The notes under the pieces: generated by a model
Database searches by the model: none
What the model was told of the DNA's origin: nothing
The model's input: the letters and a program-made list of their open reading frames with translations, nothing else
Source of the DNA: Streptomyces meridianus
GTDB taxonomy: Bacteria; Actinomycetota; Actinomycetes; Streptomycetales; Streptomycetaceae
DNA: 64,000 nt
Direction of reading: 5' to 3'
Assembly (NCBI RefSeq): GCF_023703325.1
Contig: NZ_JAMQGM010000045.1
Coordinates: forward strand, 62,001 to 126,000
Program-made: the position numbers and the translations under genes
Shown here: positions 35,869 through 43,806 of the stretch, in pieces
How the letters are laid out: every line of letters begins with the position of its first letter
Position numbering within the stretch: position 1 is the first letter of the stretch

Positions 35869-36386
35869 TCGCGTGCGAGGTGCCCTTGAGCAGGCTGCTG
35901 GATGTTTTCGAGACCGTGGTTTCTCCAAGTTATCGCATCTTCGGGCTGGTCGACACGAGTGTTGACACGTATGCACCACATGCGGATCGCACGAATTGGC
36001 TCCTTTCCGCCCCTGGCATGGTCTATCTACAGGTGCCACCCCAAGTAATTCGGGCGTCTGTGCGGTTGGAGAGTTGGTCGACCGCCCCTCCGGTAAGCGA
36101 TGCTCAGTGGTCCGGTGCGGAGGACGTGGAGGTGGAGCTTCCGGGCTGCGACCTAGCGCTGGAAACCATCGACGGGGGGCAGAAAGAAGTCCCCTTGATC
36201 CTGCCCTCGTCCGGCTTCTACCGGATGCGATGGCAGTGGATATTCAATCGTGCAGGCGGGCCCTTCACCTCTCCGTTGGAGGGGCCTCGGGATCCCTTGC
36301 ACATTCCGCTGGGCCGCGAAGAGAAACTGAATGGCGCAGATCAATACTGCCTGGTCCAGATCTGGCGCACAGTCGTCAGTGAATAG
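35847..36386 (+). CDS. Possible ComJ/Nin-like immunity protein for the NucA/NucB nuclease
   Basis: 179 residues. A beta-rich protein: YRIFGLVDTSVDTYAPHADR, MVYLQVPPQVIRASVRLESW, EVELPGCDLALE, and a C-terminal DQYCLVQIW, reminiscent of ComJ/Nin, the inhibitor of NucA in Bacillus. Similarity was judged by eye and is not firm. It converges on the secreted nuclease gene across a strong hairpin, whereas most immunity genes lie downstream on the same strand. Lower GC than its neighbours hints at a different origin. Confidence 0.45.
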   Translation: MLLATQLIACEVPLSRLLDVFETVVSPSYRIFGLVDTSVDTYAPHADRTNWLLSAPGMVYLQVPPQVIRASVRLESWSTAPPVSDAQWSGAEDVEVELPGCDLALETIDGGQKEVPLILPSSGFYRMRWQWIFNRAGGPFTSPLEGPRDPLHIPLGREEKLNGADQYCLVQIWRTVVSE

Positions 36387-36400
36387 ACAGAGTGAAAGAA

Positions 36401-36433
36401 ATGCGGGGCCGGTCTGGCAGACCGGCCCCGCAT
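36401..36433. terminator. Bidirectional terminator hairpin
   Basis: A perfect 15-bp stem, ATGCGGGGCCGGTCT with its complement at 36419-36433, and a GGC loop. It sits between two converging genes (stops at 36386 and 36462). The plus-strand side lacks a T-run, usual in Streptomyces. Confidence 0.85.
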
Positions 36434-36461
36434 GATGACCATCTCTGACCGGATGTCCCGG

Positions 36462-39400
36462 TCAGTCGCCGATGGCGACTATGAACGGGTCATGGCTCAG
36501 GATCCGGTCATTGTCGTACCAGGCGCCGAGACGCCGCCCGGCTTCCTGGTTCTCGTTCGAGTCGATGTAGCGGACCGAGAAGTCGTCGCGGTATGGCTCA
36601 CCTTCGTACTGGTAGCGTGCGGCTCCCTGGTAACTCGAGGCGAAGGGGAATTCGTCGCAGTCGCGCTGCTCTCCCGCCGTCGGTTTACCCGGAACGGCGG
36701 CGTTGTTGCACGTAGAGGAGACGACGGAGCGGTTAGCGTCGTAGCGTGCCTGCTCGTTCAACCCGAAGCCCGGTACTAGGCGGTGCAACGGGTTCAAGGC
36801 ACTCCCGCCGGGGAGGCTCTTGTCGCTCTTCGTCGGGTAAGTGTTGCCCGGGTCGTCAAGAGCGTCGCCGATGTGGTCCGCGACCGCGGCTACTCCGATG
36901 TACGGCTCCACGGGAGCATTGGCATCGGACGTGTCACTCCGGTCGTAGCGCAGGGCGGGTGTGGCATCGGGGAAAACGGAGCCTGCCTTTGCTCGTACGT
37001 TGTAGGCGGCGCTGTCGAAGCGAATTTCCCCCTGCTCGCCCTCGGAGGGTATGACCTGTGAGTAGCCAGGGAGCGTGAACTCGAGGACCGGAGTGAACAG
37101 GCCGGTGGCGATCTGATCGCCATTGGCGACATCGGGCAGCCTGGGCGCCAGTGACCATAGGTCGAACTTCGTGTCGCCGTCGTACTTCCACTGGCTGGGT
37201 GAATCACTGCGGCCGCTATAGACTCCAGGCTGGCAGGCGTCCTCTGTCGTAGGGCTTCCCGGAACTCCGGTGTCCCAGTCTCCCTCGCATTCGAGCTTCG
37301 CTTCCAACTTGGCGCCGACCTTGCCGAAATCTCCGCTGGATACGAAGACATCCACGTTGAAGTCGAATTCGGCGGACCGGGTCAGAGTGCTGCCGTCCAA
37401 GCCGCCTATCTGACCTCGGCCGATAAGGGTGTTGGTCGAGATGAAGGTGCCTTGCAGATAGCAGCCCGGGGGCCACAACCCACACTTGATCGCCGGCATG
37501 ACGGTCAAGGTCTCCTGGCAGTACGAGAACCGGTTCTTGATCCACCCGGCCCTGTTGTCCGAGTCGTCAGCATTGTGGCATTCGTCGACGTCGGCGATGT
37601 ACTCGTACGGGTCCTGGCCGTTGTTCTCGGGCTTGCGGCCTCGGTTGAATCGCTGGCTGGGAACGGTGTACGTGCGCTCCCAGGCAGCCTGGGCTGCGAC
37701 GGGCTGCTCAGCGGACGGGCCCGAGCGCGGTTTGATGCCGAGTGCTTCCAGATTGCCGTCCCTGTTCAGGACTTGCTCGACCTGGGCGGGGTCGGCGATC
37801 AGCGCTGGATCGTTGATTGTGTAGGTGTCGCCGGGCTGAAGACTGCTGGGAACGCCGGCCGCAGCGGTCTCTACGACGAACGTCCGCCACGGGGACCAGC
37901 CCAGGTTGTAGTGGGTGCCGTCGTAGGCGTTGGTGCGGAACTTGTACATCTTGCCGTCGACGAGTTGCCCGTCCGGGACCTGCACGGTCGCCCACTCGCC
38001 AGGCGTGACGAAGTCGGAGACGAGCACGCCGTCTCCGGCCGGCGTGGTGATCGGCGTGTTGGTGTCCGCGTCGTAGACCTGGAAGCTACCGCTGACCGTG
38101 TCGCCGTCCGCGTCCGCGAACTTGTCCCTGAGCGTGGGCGTGAGGGTGTTGACACCCCACACATCGTTGTAGGTCTCGAAAGGCGGGCCAGCCTGCTGCG
38201 CCGTGCCGTCGGAGGGACGGTAGTTGTAGGTCACGGTCAGCTTCGGCTGGTTCGTGGTGGCGTTACCGGAGTTGACGCGTTTCCAGGCGCGGGTGTCGTC
38301 GGTGGCCGCGCGCAGGCCCATGTAGCCGCGGGTGGCCTTCGCCGAGGCCCAGGTCTGCACGAGGGTGTCGACGTCGGCGTTGATCCACCCGTCAGGCTGT
38401 GTGCCGGTGCAGTCCGGGTTGCCGCGGGTCTGGGTCGAGGAGTGGTACTGCTGGTTCCAGGTGGGCTGGTTGGTCCAGCGCGACGAGGTGGATGCCGCGG
38501 TGGTGTCCCAGACGGTCCACGACTGGGAGGTGCAGTCGATGTTGCCGGAGTGGAAGTTCCACAGCGCCAGGTTCGTGTCGGTGATCAACGCGTCCTGGAT
38601 GGGCGTGGTGTCCCAGTGGATGAAGGACCGGGCCACGCGGGTGGTGCCGTCCGGGTTGGTGGTGCCGGGGTTGCCCAAGTCGAGTTCGGTGTCGGCAGAC
38701 CAGTCAACCGTTTCGCCGCGCTGCACGTAGGTGTCGAAGGTGGAGGCCAGGGCGGAGGTCGAGGGATCGACCGTGACCGGGTACTGCGTTTTGGGGTCGG
38801 CGAGGAAATCCGCGCTGGGCGTGACGACCAGGTCGATCCGGCCGGTGCCCTTGTTCACGACCTTCATGGCGACGCGGGCCCGGTGGGTGTGCTCGCCGGA
38901 CCGCTTGTCCACCGAGGCGTCCCACATGACCGGGGCGGGCATCGTCGCGCGCCGTTCACCGGTTTCGGTGTCGGTGAACGTCACCGACCCGTCCTTGTTC
39001 GCTTTGGCCTTCAGCCCCTTGGCTTTAACTGGCAGTGTGTAGGAGTAGGCGCCGGATGGCTTCTTGTCGATTTCCACGTACTGCTCGAAGCCGGTCCGCG
39101 TGGCCTCGATGATGACGTCGGCGCCGGGCACAGCCTCCCGGTAGCGGGCGGTGGTGCCGTTCAGCTTCGGCGCGGGGAGACCGCCCTTCCACTGCAGCGT
39201 CACCGCCTGGTTGCCGGTGCCGAGGGTGACGAGATCGCGCGGGGCGGCGTCCTTGGCGGCGGCCAGTGAGCGCGGCGCGGTGCCGCCCTTGCCGGCCAGG
39301 CGTAGCCCGTTGGGGTGCTCCTTGGCCTTCACGGTTCCGTCGCCGGCCATCGTCAGAGTGGCGTCGACCGTACGCCACTTGCCGGCCCGCCAGACCCGCT

Positions 39401-39752
39401 CGGGCCCGGAGGTCAGCTCGGTGGTGAGGGTGCCGTCGGGGTTGGCAACGGTGTAGGAGGTGGCTGTGGTCTCGTCGCGGGCGACGACCTTCTTGCCGGT
39501 CTTCTTCGCCTTGCGGATCGCCCACGCCTTCGAGCCCTCGGGGTGCCGGGCCGTCCCTTGCGTGTCGCCCTTGTGGATCCCCGATGAGGCTGGCTTGCTG
39601 GCCGCCTCCGCGGTGCGCTCCGGGGCGGGAGCTGCGGCGGCTTGGCTGGTGGCGGCGATGCCGAACTCGGCGATCAGTAGCAGTGCGGCGGCTGTCGCGA
39701 GCCGGTTGCGTCTTCTGTGTCTTCGCGTGGTGGGTTGGGTGGATGGATACAC
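36462..39752 (-). CDS. Large secreted DNRLRE protein with C-terminal NucA/NucB nuclease
   Basis: 1096 residues. GTG 39752 start; a basic N-terminus plus hydrophobic stretch ending ATSQAAAA is a signal peptide. A long beta-rich region and a DNRLRE-type domain (about 330-500, with WDTTPIQDALITDTNLALWN) are followed by tandem beta domains. The last 90 or so residues (CNNAAVPGKPTAGEQRDCDEFPF, shortened; ENQEAGRRLGAWY; HDPFIV) match NucA/NucB DNases, whose DCDE motif is catalytic. The layout is a polymorphic-toxin type: export carrier plus C-terminal toxin. Confidence 0.8.
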   Translation of the reverse strand: MYPSTQPTTRRHRRRNRLATAAALLLIAEFGIAATSQAAAAPAPERTAEAASKPASSGIHKGDTQGTARHPEGSKAWAIRKAKKTGKKVVARDETTATSYTVANPDGTLTTELTSGPERVWRAGKWRTVDATLTMAGDGTVKAKEHPNGLRLAGKGGTAPRSLAAAKDAAPRDLVTLGTGNQAVTLQWKGGLPAPKLNGTTARYREAVPGADVIIEATRTGFEQYVEIDKKPSGAYSYTLPVKAKGLKAKANKDGSVTFTDTETGERRATMPAPVMWDASVDKRSGEHTHRARVAMKVVNKGTGRIDLVVTPSADFLADPKTQYPVTVDPSTSALASTFDTYVQRGETVDWSADTELDLGNPGTTNPDGTTRVARSFIHWDTTPIQDALITDTNLALWNFHSGNIDCTSQSWTVWDTTAASTSSRWTNQPTWNQQYHSSTQTRGNPDCTGTQPDGWINADVDTLVQTWASAKATRGYMGLRAATDDTRAWKRVNSGNATTNQPKLTVTYNYRPSDGTAQQAGPPFETYNDVWGVNTLTPTLRDKFADADGDTVSGSFQVYDADTNTPITTPAGDGVLVSDFVTPGEWATVQVPDGQLVDGKMYKFRTNAYDGTHYNLGWSPWRTFVVETAAAGVPSSLQPGDTYTINDPALIADPAQVEQVLNRDGNLEALGIKPRSGPSAEQPVAAQAAWERTYTVPSQRFNRGRKPENNGQDPYEYIADVDECHNADDSDNRAGWIKNRFSYCQETLTVMPAIKCGLWPPGCYLQGTFISTNTLIGRGQIGGLDGSTLTRSAEFDFNVDVFVSSGDFGKVGAKLEAKLECEGDWDTGVPGSPTTEDACQPGVYSGRSDSPSQWKYDGDTKFDLWSLAPRLPDVANGDQIATGLFTPVLEFTLPGYSQVIPSEGEQGEIRFDSAAYNVRAKAGSVFPDATPALRYDRSDTSDANAPVEPYIGVAAVADHIGDALDDPGNTYPTKSDKSLPGGSALNPLHRLVPGFGLNEQARYDANRSVVSSTCNNAAVPGKPTAGEQRDCDEFPFASSYQGAARYQYEGEPYRDDFSVRYIDSNENQEAGRRLGAWYDNDRILSHDPFIVAIGD

Positions 39753-39793
39753 GAGGTGCCGTGTCCTTCTCGCTAGATCAAACGCGAACGCCT

Positions 39794-39807
39794 GTGCGAA
39801 ATCGCAC
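39794..39807. promoter_or_regulatory. Operator-like palindrome upstream of the secreted nuclease gene
   Basis: GTGCGAAATCGCAC is a perfect 6-bp-arm palindrome with a two-base centre, 42 bases upstream of the GTG start. The region 39753-40333 has no convincing gene, and is the promoter zone of the nuclease gene. Confidence 0.4.
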
Positions 39808-40333
39808 GGGCAGAAGTACTCTAGGTAGCGAGATCAATACACTGAAGCTGATTTCCGGACGTGCGAATTCCGTTCAACTTCCCCGGCGGCAAGCGTCCTT
39901 GGCGGCAGGGGACTGTGCGCCCAAACGTCGGATGGATCACATCGGGCGCTCAGGGCGACGGGCTGCGGGCGCACCTCAGCGAGAGGAAATGGTGCCGAGG
40001 CGGAGACAGCCCCCATGGCGGCTGTGGCTGAAAAATCCACCTTGTGGAGAAGCGCCGGGTTCTGAGAAGGCGTCAAGTTCGCTTCTGGTGGGAGCCGCTT
40101 CCAGCTTGGTGAGGAAACCTTGGCGGGTGAGGCGTCTCCGTGGCGGCTTCAAGTGACGTTTGTAGGGTCGTCGCGTCGTCAGGACAGGCCGGGCGAACCC
40201 GCGCGAGGACGGTGGCGGCGGTGAGGCCGATGGCGTTGCGACGCGAACGCGCATGGGTGGGCTGACCCCTTGGTGCTCTGTGACGGGTGGCCAGCGCGGG
40301 CCTGCGGGCCCTGTGGGGTCGTAGGAGTGGGGG

Positions 40334-40801
40334 TCAGTGGCCGAGGTGGCGCAGGCAGTCCTCGAACGTGGCGTGCGTCGCGTCCGCGGGACCGGCGTTC
40401 CGGTTGTACCAGGCGGTGTCGAGACGCGTCTCGCGCTGCTGGTGGTCGGCCCGGCACCGCAGCCAGATCTGGTCTCGGGTGGAGAGGATGAGCCAGTCCC
40501 GGTACGCGCCGCACGCGGCGCAGGCGACCATCTCGCCGTTGAGAACGAGCGGCTGCGTCCAGGGCATCATCCGGCCGTCGAGCTGGTCGTGGCTCGGGAC
40601 GCGCAGCCCCGGCGGGAGGAAGTCGTCCATCACCGGTGCCGGCTCGGCGGTGGCCTGCATTCGTTGCACCTCCGGCGGTACTTGGCCCTCCCGCCGTGCC
40701 CGCGTCGCGAAGCGGCGGTGCTGCATCTCGCCGATCTCGGCCTTACGCCGACGGCGCATCCGGTGAAACACCCTGGCGTCCTCCCTCGTCTCGCCCTGCA
40801 C
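40334..40801 (-). CDS. Zinc-finger-like hypothetical protein
   Basis: 155 residues from 40801; a start nearer 40760 is possible because the first residues are not typical. A basic N-terminus (RRRRKAEIGEMQHRRFATRA) is followed by CAACGAYRDWLILSTRDQIW (CxxC) and a later CRADHQQRETR, which looks like a zinc ribbon. Last gene of the minus-strand mobilisation cluster. Function unknown; may be DNA-binding. Confidence 0.52.
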   Translation of the reverse strand: MQGETREDARVFHRMRRRRKAEIGEMQHRRFATRARREGQVPPEVQRMQATAEPAPVMDDFLPPGLRVPSHDQLDGRMMPWTQPLVLNGEMVACAACGAYRDWLILSTRDQIWLRCRADHQQRETRLDTAWYNRNAGPADATHATFEDCLRHLGH

Positions 40802-40854
40802 GCAGCAGGATCGTGCCCGAGCTCCCGGCCTGCTTCAATTCACAAAGTCCACAG

Positions 40855-42576
40855 TCACGACCTGCCGTGCTGAGACCCGGACCGTCCCAGTGCTCGCTGG
40901 CCCGGGTGGCGTGCCGTCCGCTCTGCTGCGTGAGCATCGCTCAACGCGTCGCTGGTGTCGGCGGGCAGGTCCGCGGTCCGGCGCAGCCGCCACACGAGGA
41001 CATCGCTGACGGAGTCGGCCGTCTCGAGTTCCCGTCGCGTCGCGGCGTCGGCGAGGAGCGCGGCCGGGTTGTGGCCGGCGGCTTCGGCGTCGGCGAGGGT
41101 GGCGGCGAGCGCGTACCAGCCGGGCTCGGCGAGGACCCGCTCGGCCAGCTCCGGCACCGCCTTGCGCAACACCGACGTCTGCCGCTGGCGTAGCGGGCGG
41201 CTCATGCGCTGGCCGCGCTGGTAAAGGGCGCCGAGCGGCTGCGCGGCGGCGGCACGGTAGGCAGCGCGCAGGTGCTCGGCAGCCTTCCGGGCTGCCACGG
41301 CCTGCTGAGCATGGCCCCTCTTCGCGTGCCAGTGCATGGCGGCGGTGATGAGGAAGAACAGCATGTCGATCGCCATCGCGGTCGTCGCTCCGTCTTCGCC
41401 CCGGCCGAGGACCGGGCCGCTGTGGATGAGTTCGCGGGCGGCCTGCCGCAGGGCCCGGTCGTGTCCCCGCTCGGCACGGACATGGGAGCGGGAGGCCCGC
41501 TCGAACGCAAAGCTGGCGTCACGCAGTTGGTGCCGGGTGTGGGCGGCGGAGGTCTTCGCCAAGGCGTCCAGGATCTCGCCGGCAGCGGCGATGTACGCGG
41601 CGGTGACCGCGTCCTCGCCCTGCTCGACGACCAGCACCGCCGTCCACGCCGCCGAGGCTGTTCGCCGGCGGGCACCGGACGGGCCGTCCGGTGCCCTTCG
41701 CACGATCGGATCGATCGGTGCCGCGTCCTGGTCGCGGGCGTCGGCGGACCAGCGCTCCCGGATCCGGGGCAAGGACAGGTCCGGGGCGAGGCGCGCGCCG
41801 GGGTAGAACACGGGCTCGTCGTCCTTGTTGCGGTCCTCGGGCAGGGCAACCTTGTAGCCGAGCAGGTCCCCGGAGGGGGCAACCCGCTTGCGGATCAGGA
41901 GGCCGGCGGCGGCCAGCCGGTTGAAGAACTCCTCCTCGCTCGTCGTGCCGGCCACCGAGCGCCGGACGGTCTCGCGCAGTTCCTCCCGGGCGGTGCGCTT
42001 CCGGCCCTGGCGCTCGGCCTTGTGACGCTCGGCGCTGGTCGGGCGCTTCGCGGCGGTGCCGTCGCCCTTGTTGAGCCGACGCAGGCCCAGCTCCATTTCG
42101 AGGGCGCGGGCCTGTGCCTGGACGCGGCCGGCGTCGTTGTCCAGGTTGGGCTTGTATCCGTCCTCGCGGACCAGGGTGGCGACGATGTGGATGTGGTCGT
42201 CGGCGTGCCGGACGGCCGCCCATCGGCAGCCCGCACCCTGCTCGGGGTCATCGATGCCGGCGGCGGCGACCATGCGGCGGGCAACGTCGCCCCACTCGTC
42301 GTCGGTGAGGATCCGGTCCTCGGTGGCGTTGCGCACGGACAGGTGCCACACGTGCTTTCGCGGCCGTTCCGTCTGGTCGATGTTCTCGACGGGTTGGTCC
42401 AGGAGCTGCTGGAGCTGCTTGAGGGTGGCGGAGGCGTCGCGGCCTGGGTCGGGCGCGTTGTGGTCCCAGGAGGCGACCAGGTGCGGGTCGACGTGTGCCT
42501 CGAACTTGCCCGGCCTGTACAGGTAGTACAGGAGACCGATGGTGCGCTGCCCGCGCTTCTGGATCCTGGGGATCAT
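40855..42576 (-). CDS. Relaxase / mobilisation nuclease
   Basis: 573 residues. An N-terminal TIGLLYYLYRPGKFEAHVD motif and a HUH-type metal site HADDHIHIVATL at about 124-134, preceded by HVWHLSVR, place it with MobA/VirD2-type relaxases (nicking at oriT, covalent Tyr). The long helical C-terminus is typical. MobC is encoded directly upstream and the coupling protein is at 9.5-11.2 kb. No oriT was located by eye. Confidence 0.85.
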   Translation of the reverse strand: MIPRIQKRGQRTIGLLYYLYRPGKFEAHVDPHLVASWDHNAPDPGRDASATLKQLQQLLDQPVENIDQTERPRKHVWHLSVRNATEDRILTDDEWGDVARRMVAAAGIDDPEQGAGCRWAAVRHADDHIHIVATLVREDGYKPNLDNDAGRVQAQARALEMELGLRRLNKGDGTAAKRPTSAERHKAERQGRKRTAREELRETVRRSVAGTTSEEEFFNRLAAAGLLIRKRVAPSGDLLGYKVALPEDRNKDDEPVFYPGARLAPDLSLPRIRERWSADARDQDAAPIDPIVRRAPDGPSGARRRTASAAWTAVLVVEQGEDAVTAAYIAAAGEILDALAKTSAAHTRHQLRDASFAFERASRSHVRAERGHDRALRQAARELIHSGPVLGRGEDGATTAMAIDMLFFLITAAMHWHAKRGHAQQAVAARKAAEHLRAAYRAAAAQPLGALYQRGQRMSRPLRQRQTSVLRKAVPELAERVLAEPGWYALAATLADAEAAGHNPAALLADAATRRELETADSVSDVLVWRLRRTADLPADTSDALSDAHAAERTARHPGQRALGRSGSQHGRS

Positions 42577-42660
42577 GCTGCTGTCCTAGACCGATTGATC
42601 AACTGGGCGGGCGGCGGGAAGGGGGCGTTCCAGGTCCTGTGGTCGACGTGAGCTGCGCGA

Positions 42661-43293
42661 TCACCGCTGCTCCAGCAACCGGTCTGTAGCTGCCTGCACG
42701 CGCGTCACGGCGCGCCGGACCACCGCGACGACCGCGTCGATTTCCGCAGGATGGCCACCTGAGTTGATGGCACGGGCCACCTGGTTGAGGTTGTTGCCGA
42801 CCTGCCCGAGGTGCCGGCGGGCGGCGAACAGCTCGGAGATCACTTCGCGGTGGCCGGCGACAGCGGCTGCGGTGTTGTCGATGTCGTGCGCGGCGGCGAG
42901 GCCGCTGCGGGCGAGGAAACCGGGGAGGCTCGTACGGGTGGCGCTGGCAGCGGCGGCGAGCAGGGTCTTCTCGTCGTCGTTCAGGCGGACGCTGCACACA
43001 TAATCACGCTTGCGCGCGGGCGGCTTCGGCGAGCGCTTGCGCGAGGTCTTCTTCGCGTCGCGGCGCTTGCGCGGCGACGGCTGCTTCTCCGGCTGCGATC
43101 CGCCCTCGGTCGCTGCCTCGCGGACCAGCACCCCCAGGTGCTGGTCCGCTCCCGCCACCCCCGGGACGGGCTCCGGCCAAGACACCTTCCCCGCCGGGGA
43201 AGAGTGTCTTGGCCGATAACTTGCTCGCCCCGAGACGGAGTTGGAGTCGCCGGCGGGCCGCGGGGCGCTGCCGTTCTCGTTCCGGTTCGTCAT
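42661..43293 (-). CDS. MobC-like relaxosome protein
   Basis: 210 residues. A disordered Ser/Pro/Arg N-terminal half is followed by a ribbon-helix-helix-like segment (RLNDDEKTLLAAAASATRTS) and the MobC signature LFAARRHLGQVGNNLNQVAR. MobC proteins help the relaxase recognise oriT. ATG 43293 overlaps the stop of the small upstream gene, 84 bases before the relaxase start. Confidence 0.8.
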   Translation of the reverse strand: MTNRNENGSAPRPAGDSNSVSGRASYRPRHSSPAGKVSWPEPVPGVAGADQHLGVLVREAATEGGSQPEKQPSPRKRRDAKKTSRKRSPKPPARKRDYVCSVRLNDDEKTLLAAAASATRTSLPGFLARSGLAAAHDIDNTAAAVAGHREVISELFAARRHLGQVGNNLNQVARAINSGGHPAEIDAVVAVVRRAVTRVQAATDRLLEQR

Positions 43294-43526
43294 CGGGTCT
43301 CGGGCCGCGTGGAGCGGATTCGGTACTGGACCGCCGCAGCCAGCTCGACGACGTCGACCGTGCCGGCGAGGACGCGCACGGGCTCGTCGGCCTCGCGCTG
43401 GACGAGCCACTGGCCGGTCGGGACGAGGACCGCGGCGTGCAGGAGGCGCCGGCAGACCAAGACCTCCGCCCAGGCGCCGGCCTCGGCGACCGAGGGTGTG
43501 GAGGGGGAAGCGGGAGGGGGAGTCAC
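43290..43526 (-). CDS. Small hypothetical protein in the mobilisation operon
   Basis: 78 residues from GTG 43526, six bases after AGGAG. Pro-rich N-terminus, then LVCRRLLHAAVLVPTGQWLV. Coupled to MobC by ATGA. A 117-residue frame starting at 43643 also exists but overlaps the preceding gene. Confidence 0.48.
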   Translation of the reverse strand: MTPPPASPSTPSVAEAGAWAEVLVCRRLLHAAVLVPTGQWLVQREADEPVRVLAGTVDVVELAAAVQYRIRSTRPETR

Positions 43527-43614
43527 AAGATGCTCCTGGAGTGGTGCGGATAGCCCGGCGCACGGGTCGGGCAACCCGTGGCAGATGAGGGATTTGACCT
43601 GCTGCTCTGCAGAT

Positions 43615-43806
43615 TCAGCCGCATTCCGGGCAACGCCCGACATGGCTGCTGAGCGCCCTGGCCATACGTGCCTTCGTCGATGCGGCGTGCTTCGCGCTGG
43701 ACTTCGCCGACGGCCTGCCGGCGTGCCGCTTGGAGTGGGCGTTCAGGAAGCCGATTTCCCGCTCGTACTCCTGACGGATGGTCGCGAACCGGGGGCAGGT
43801 CTTCAT
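43615..43806 (-). CDS. Small basic protein with terminal CPECG, 63 aa
   Basis: ATG 43806 overlaps the stop of the upstream membrane protein gene (ATGA). A basic, Ser/Ala/Lys-rich product (RPSAKSSAKHAASTKARMAR) opening with KTCPRF and ending CPECG. Possibly DNA-binding. No family recognised. Confidence 0.5.
   Translation of the reverse strand: MKTCPRFATIRQEYEREIGFLNAHSKRHAGRPSAKSSAKHAASTKARMARALSSHVGRCPECG

Noticed and set aside
37452..39269. 605-codon plus-strand frame
   Set aside because: Antisense to the secreted nuclease, and it shows no motif or ribosome site.
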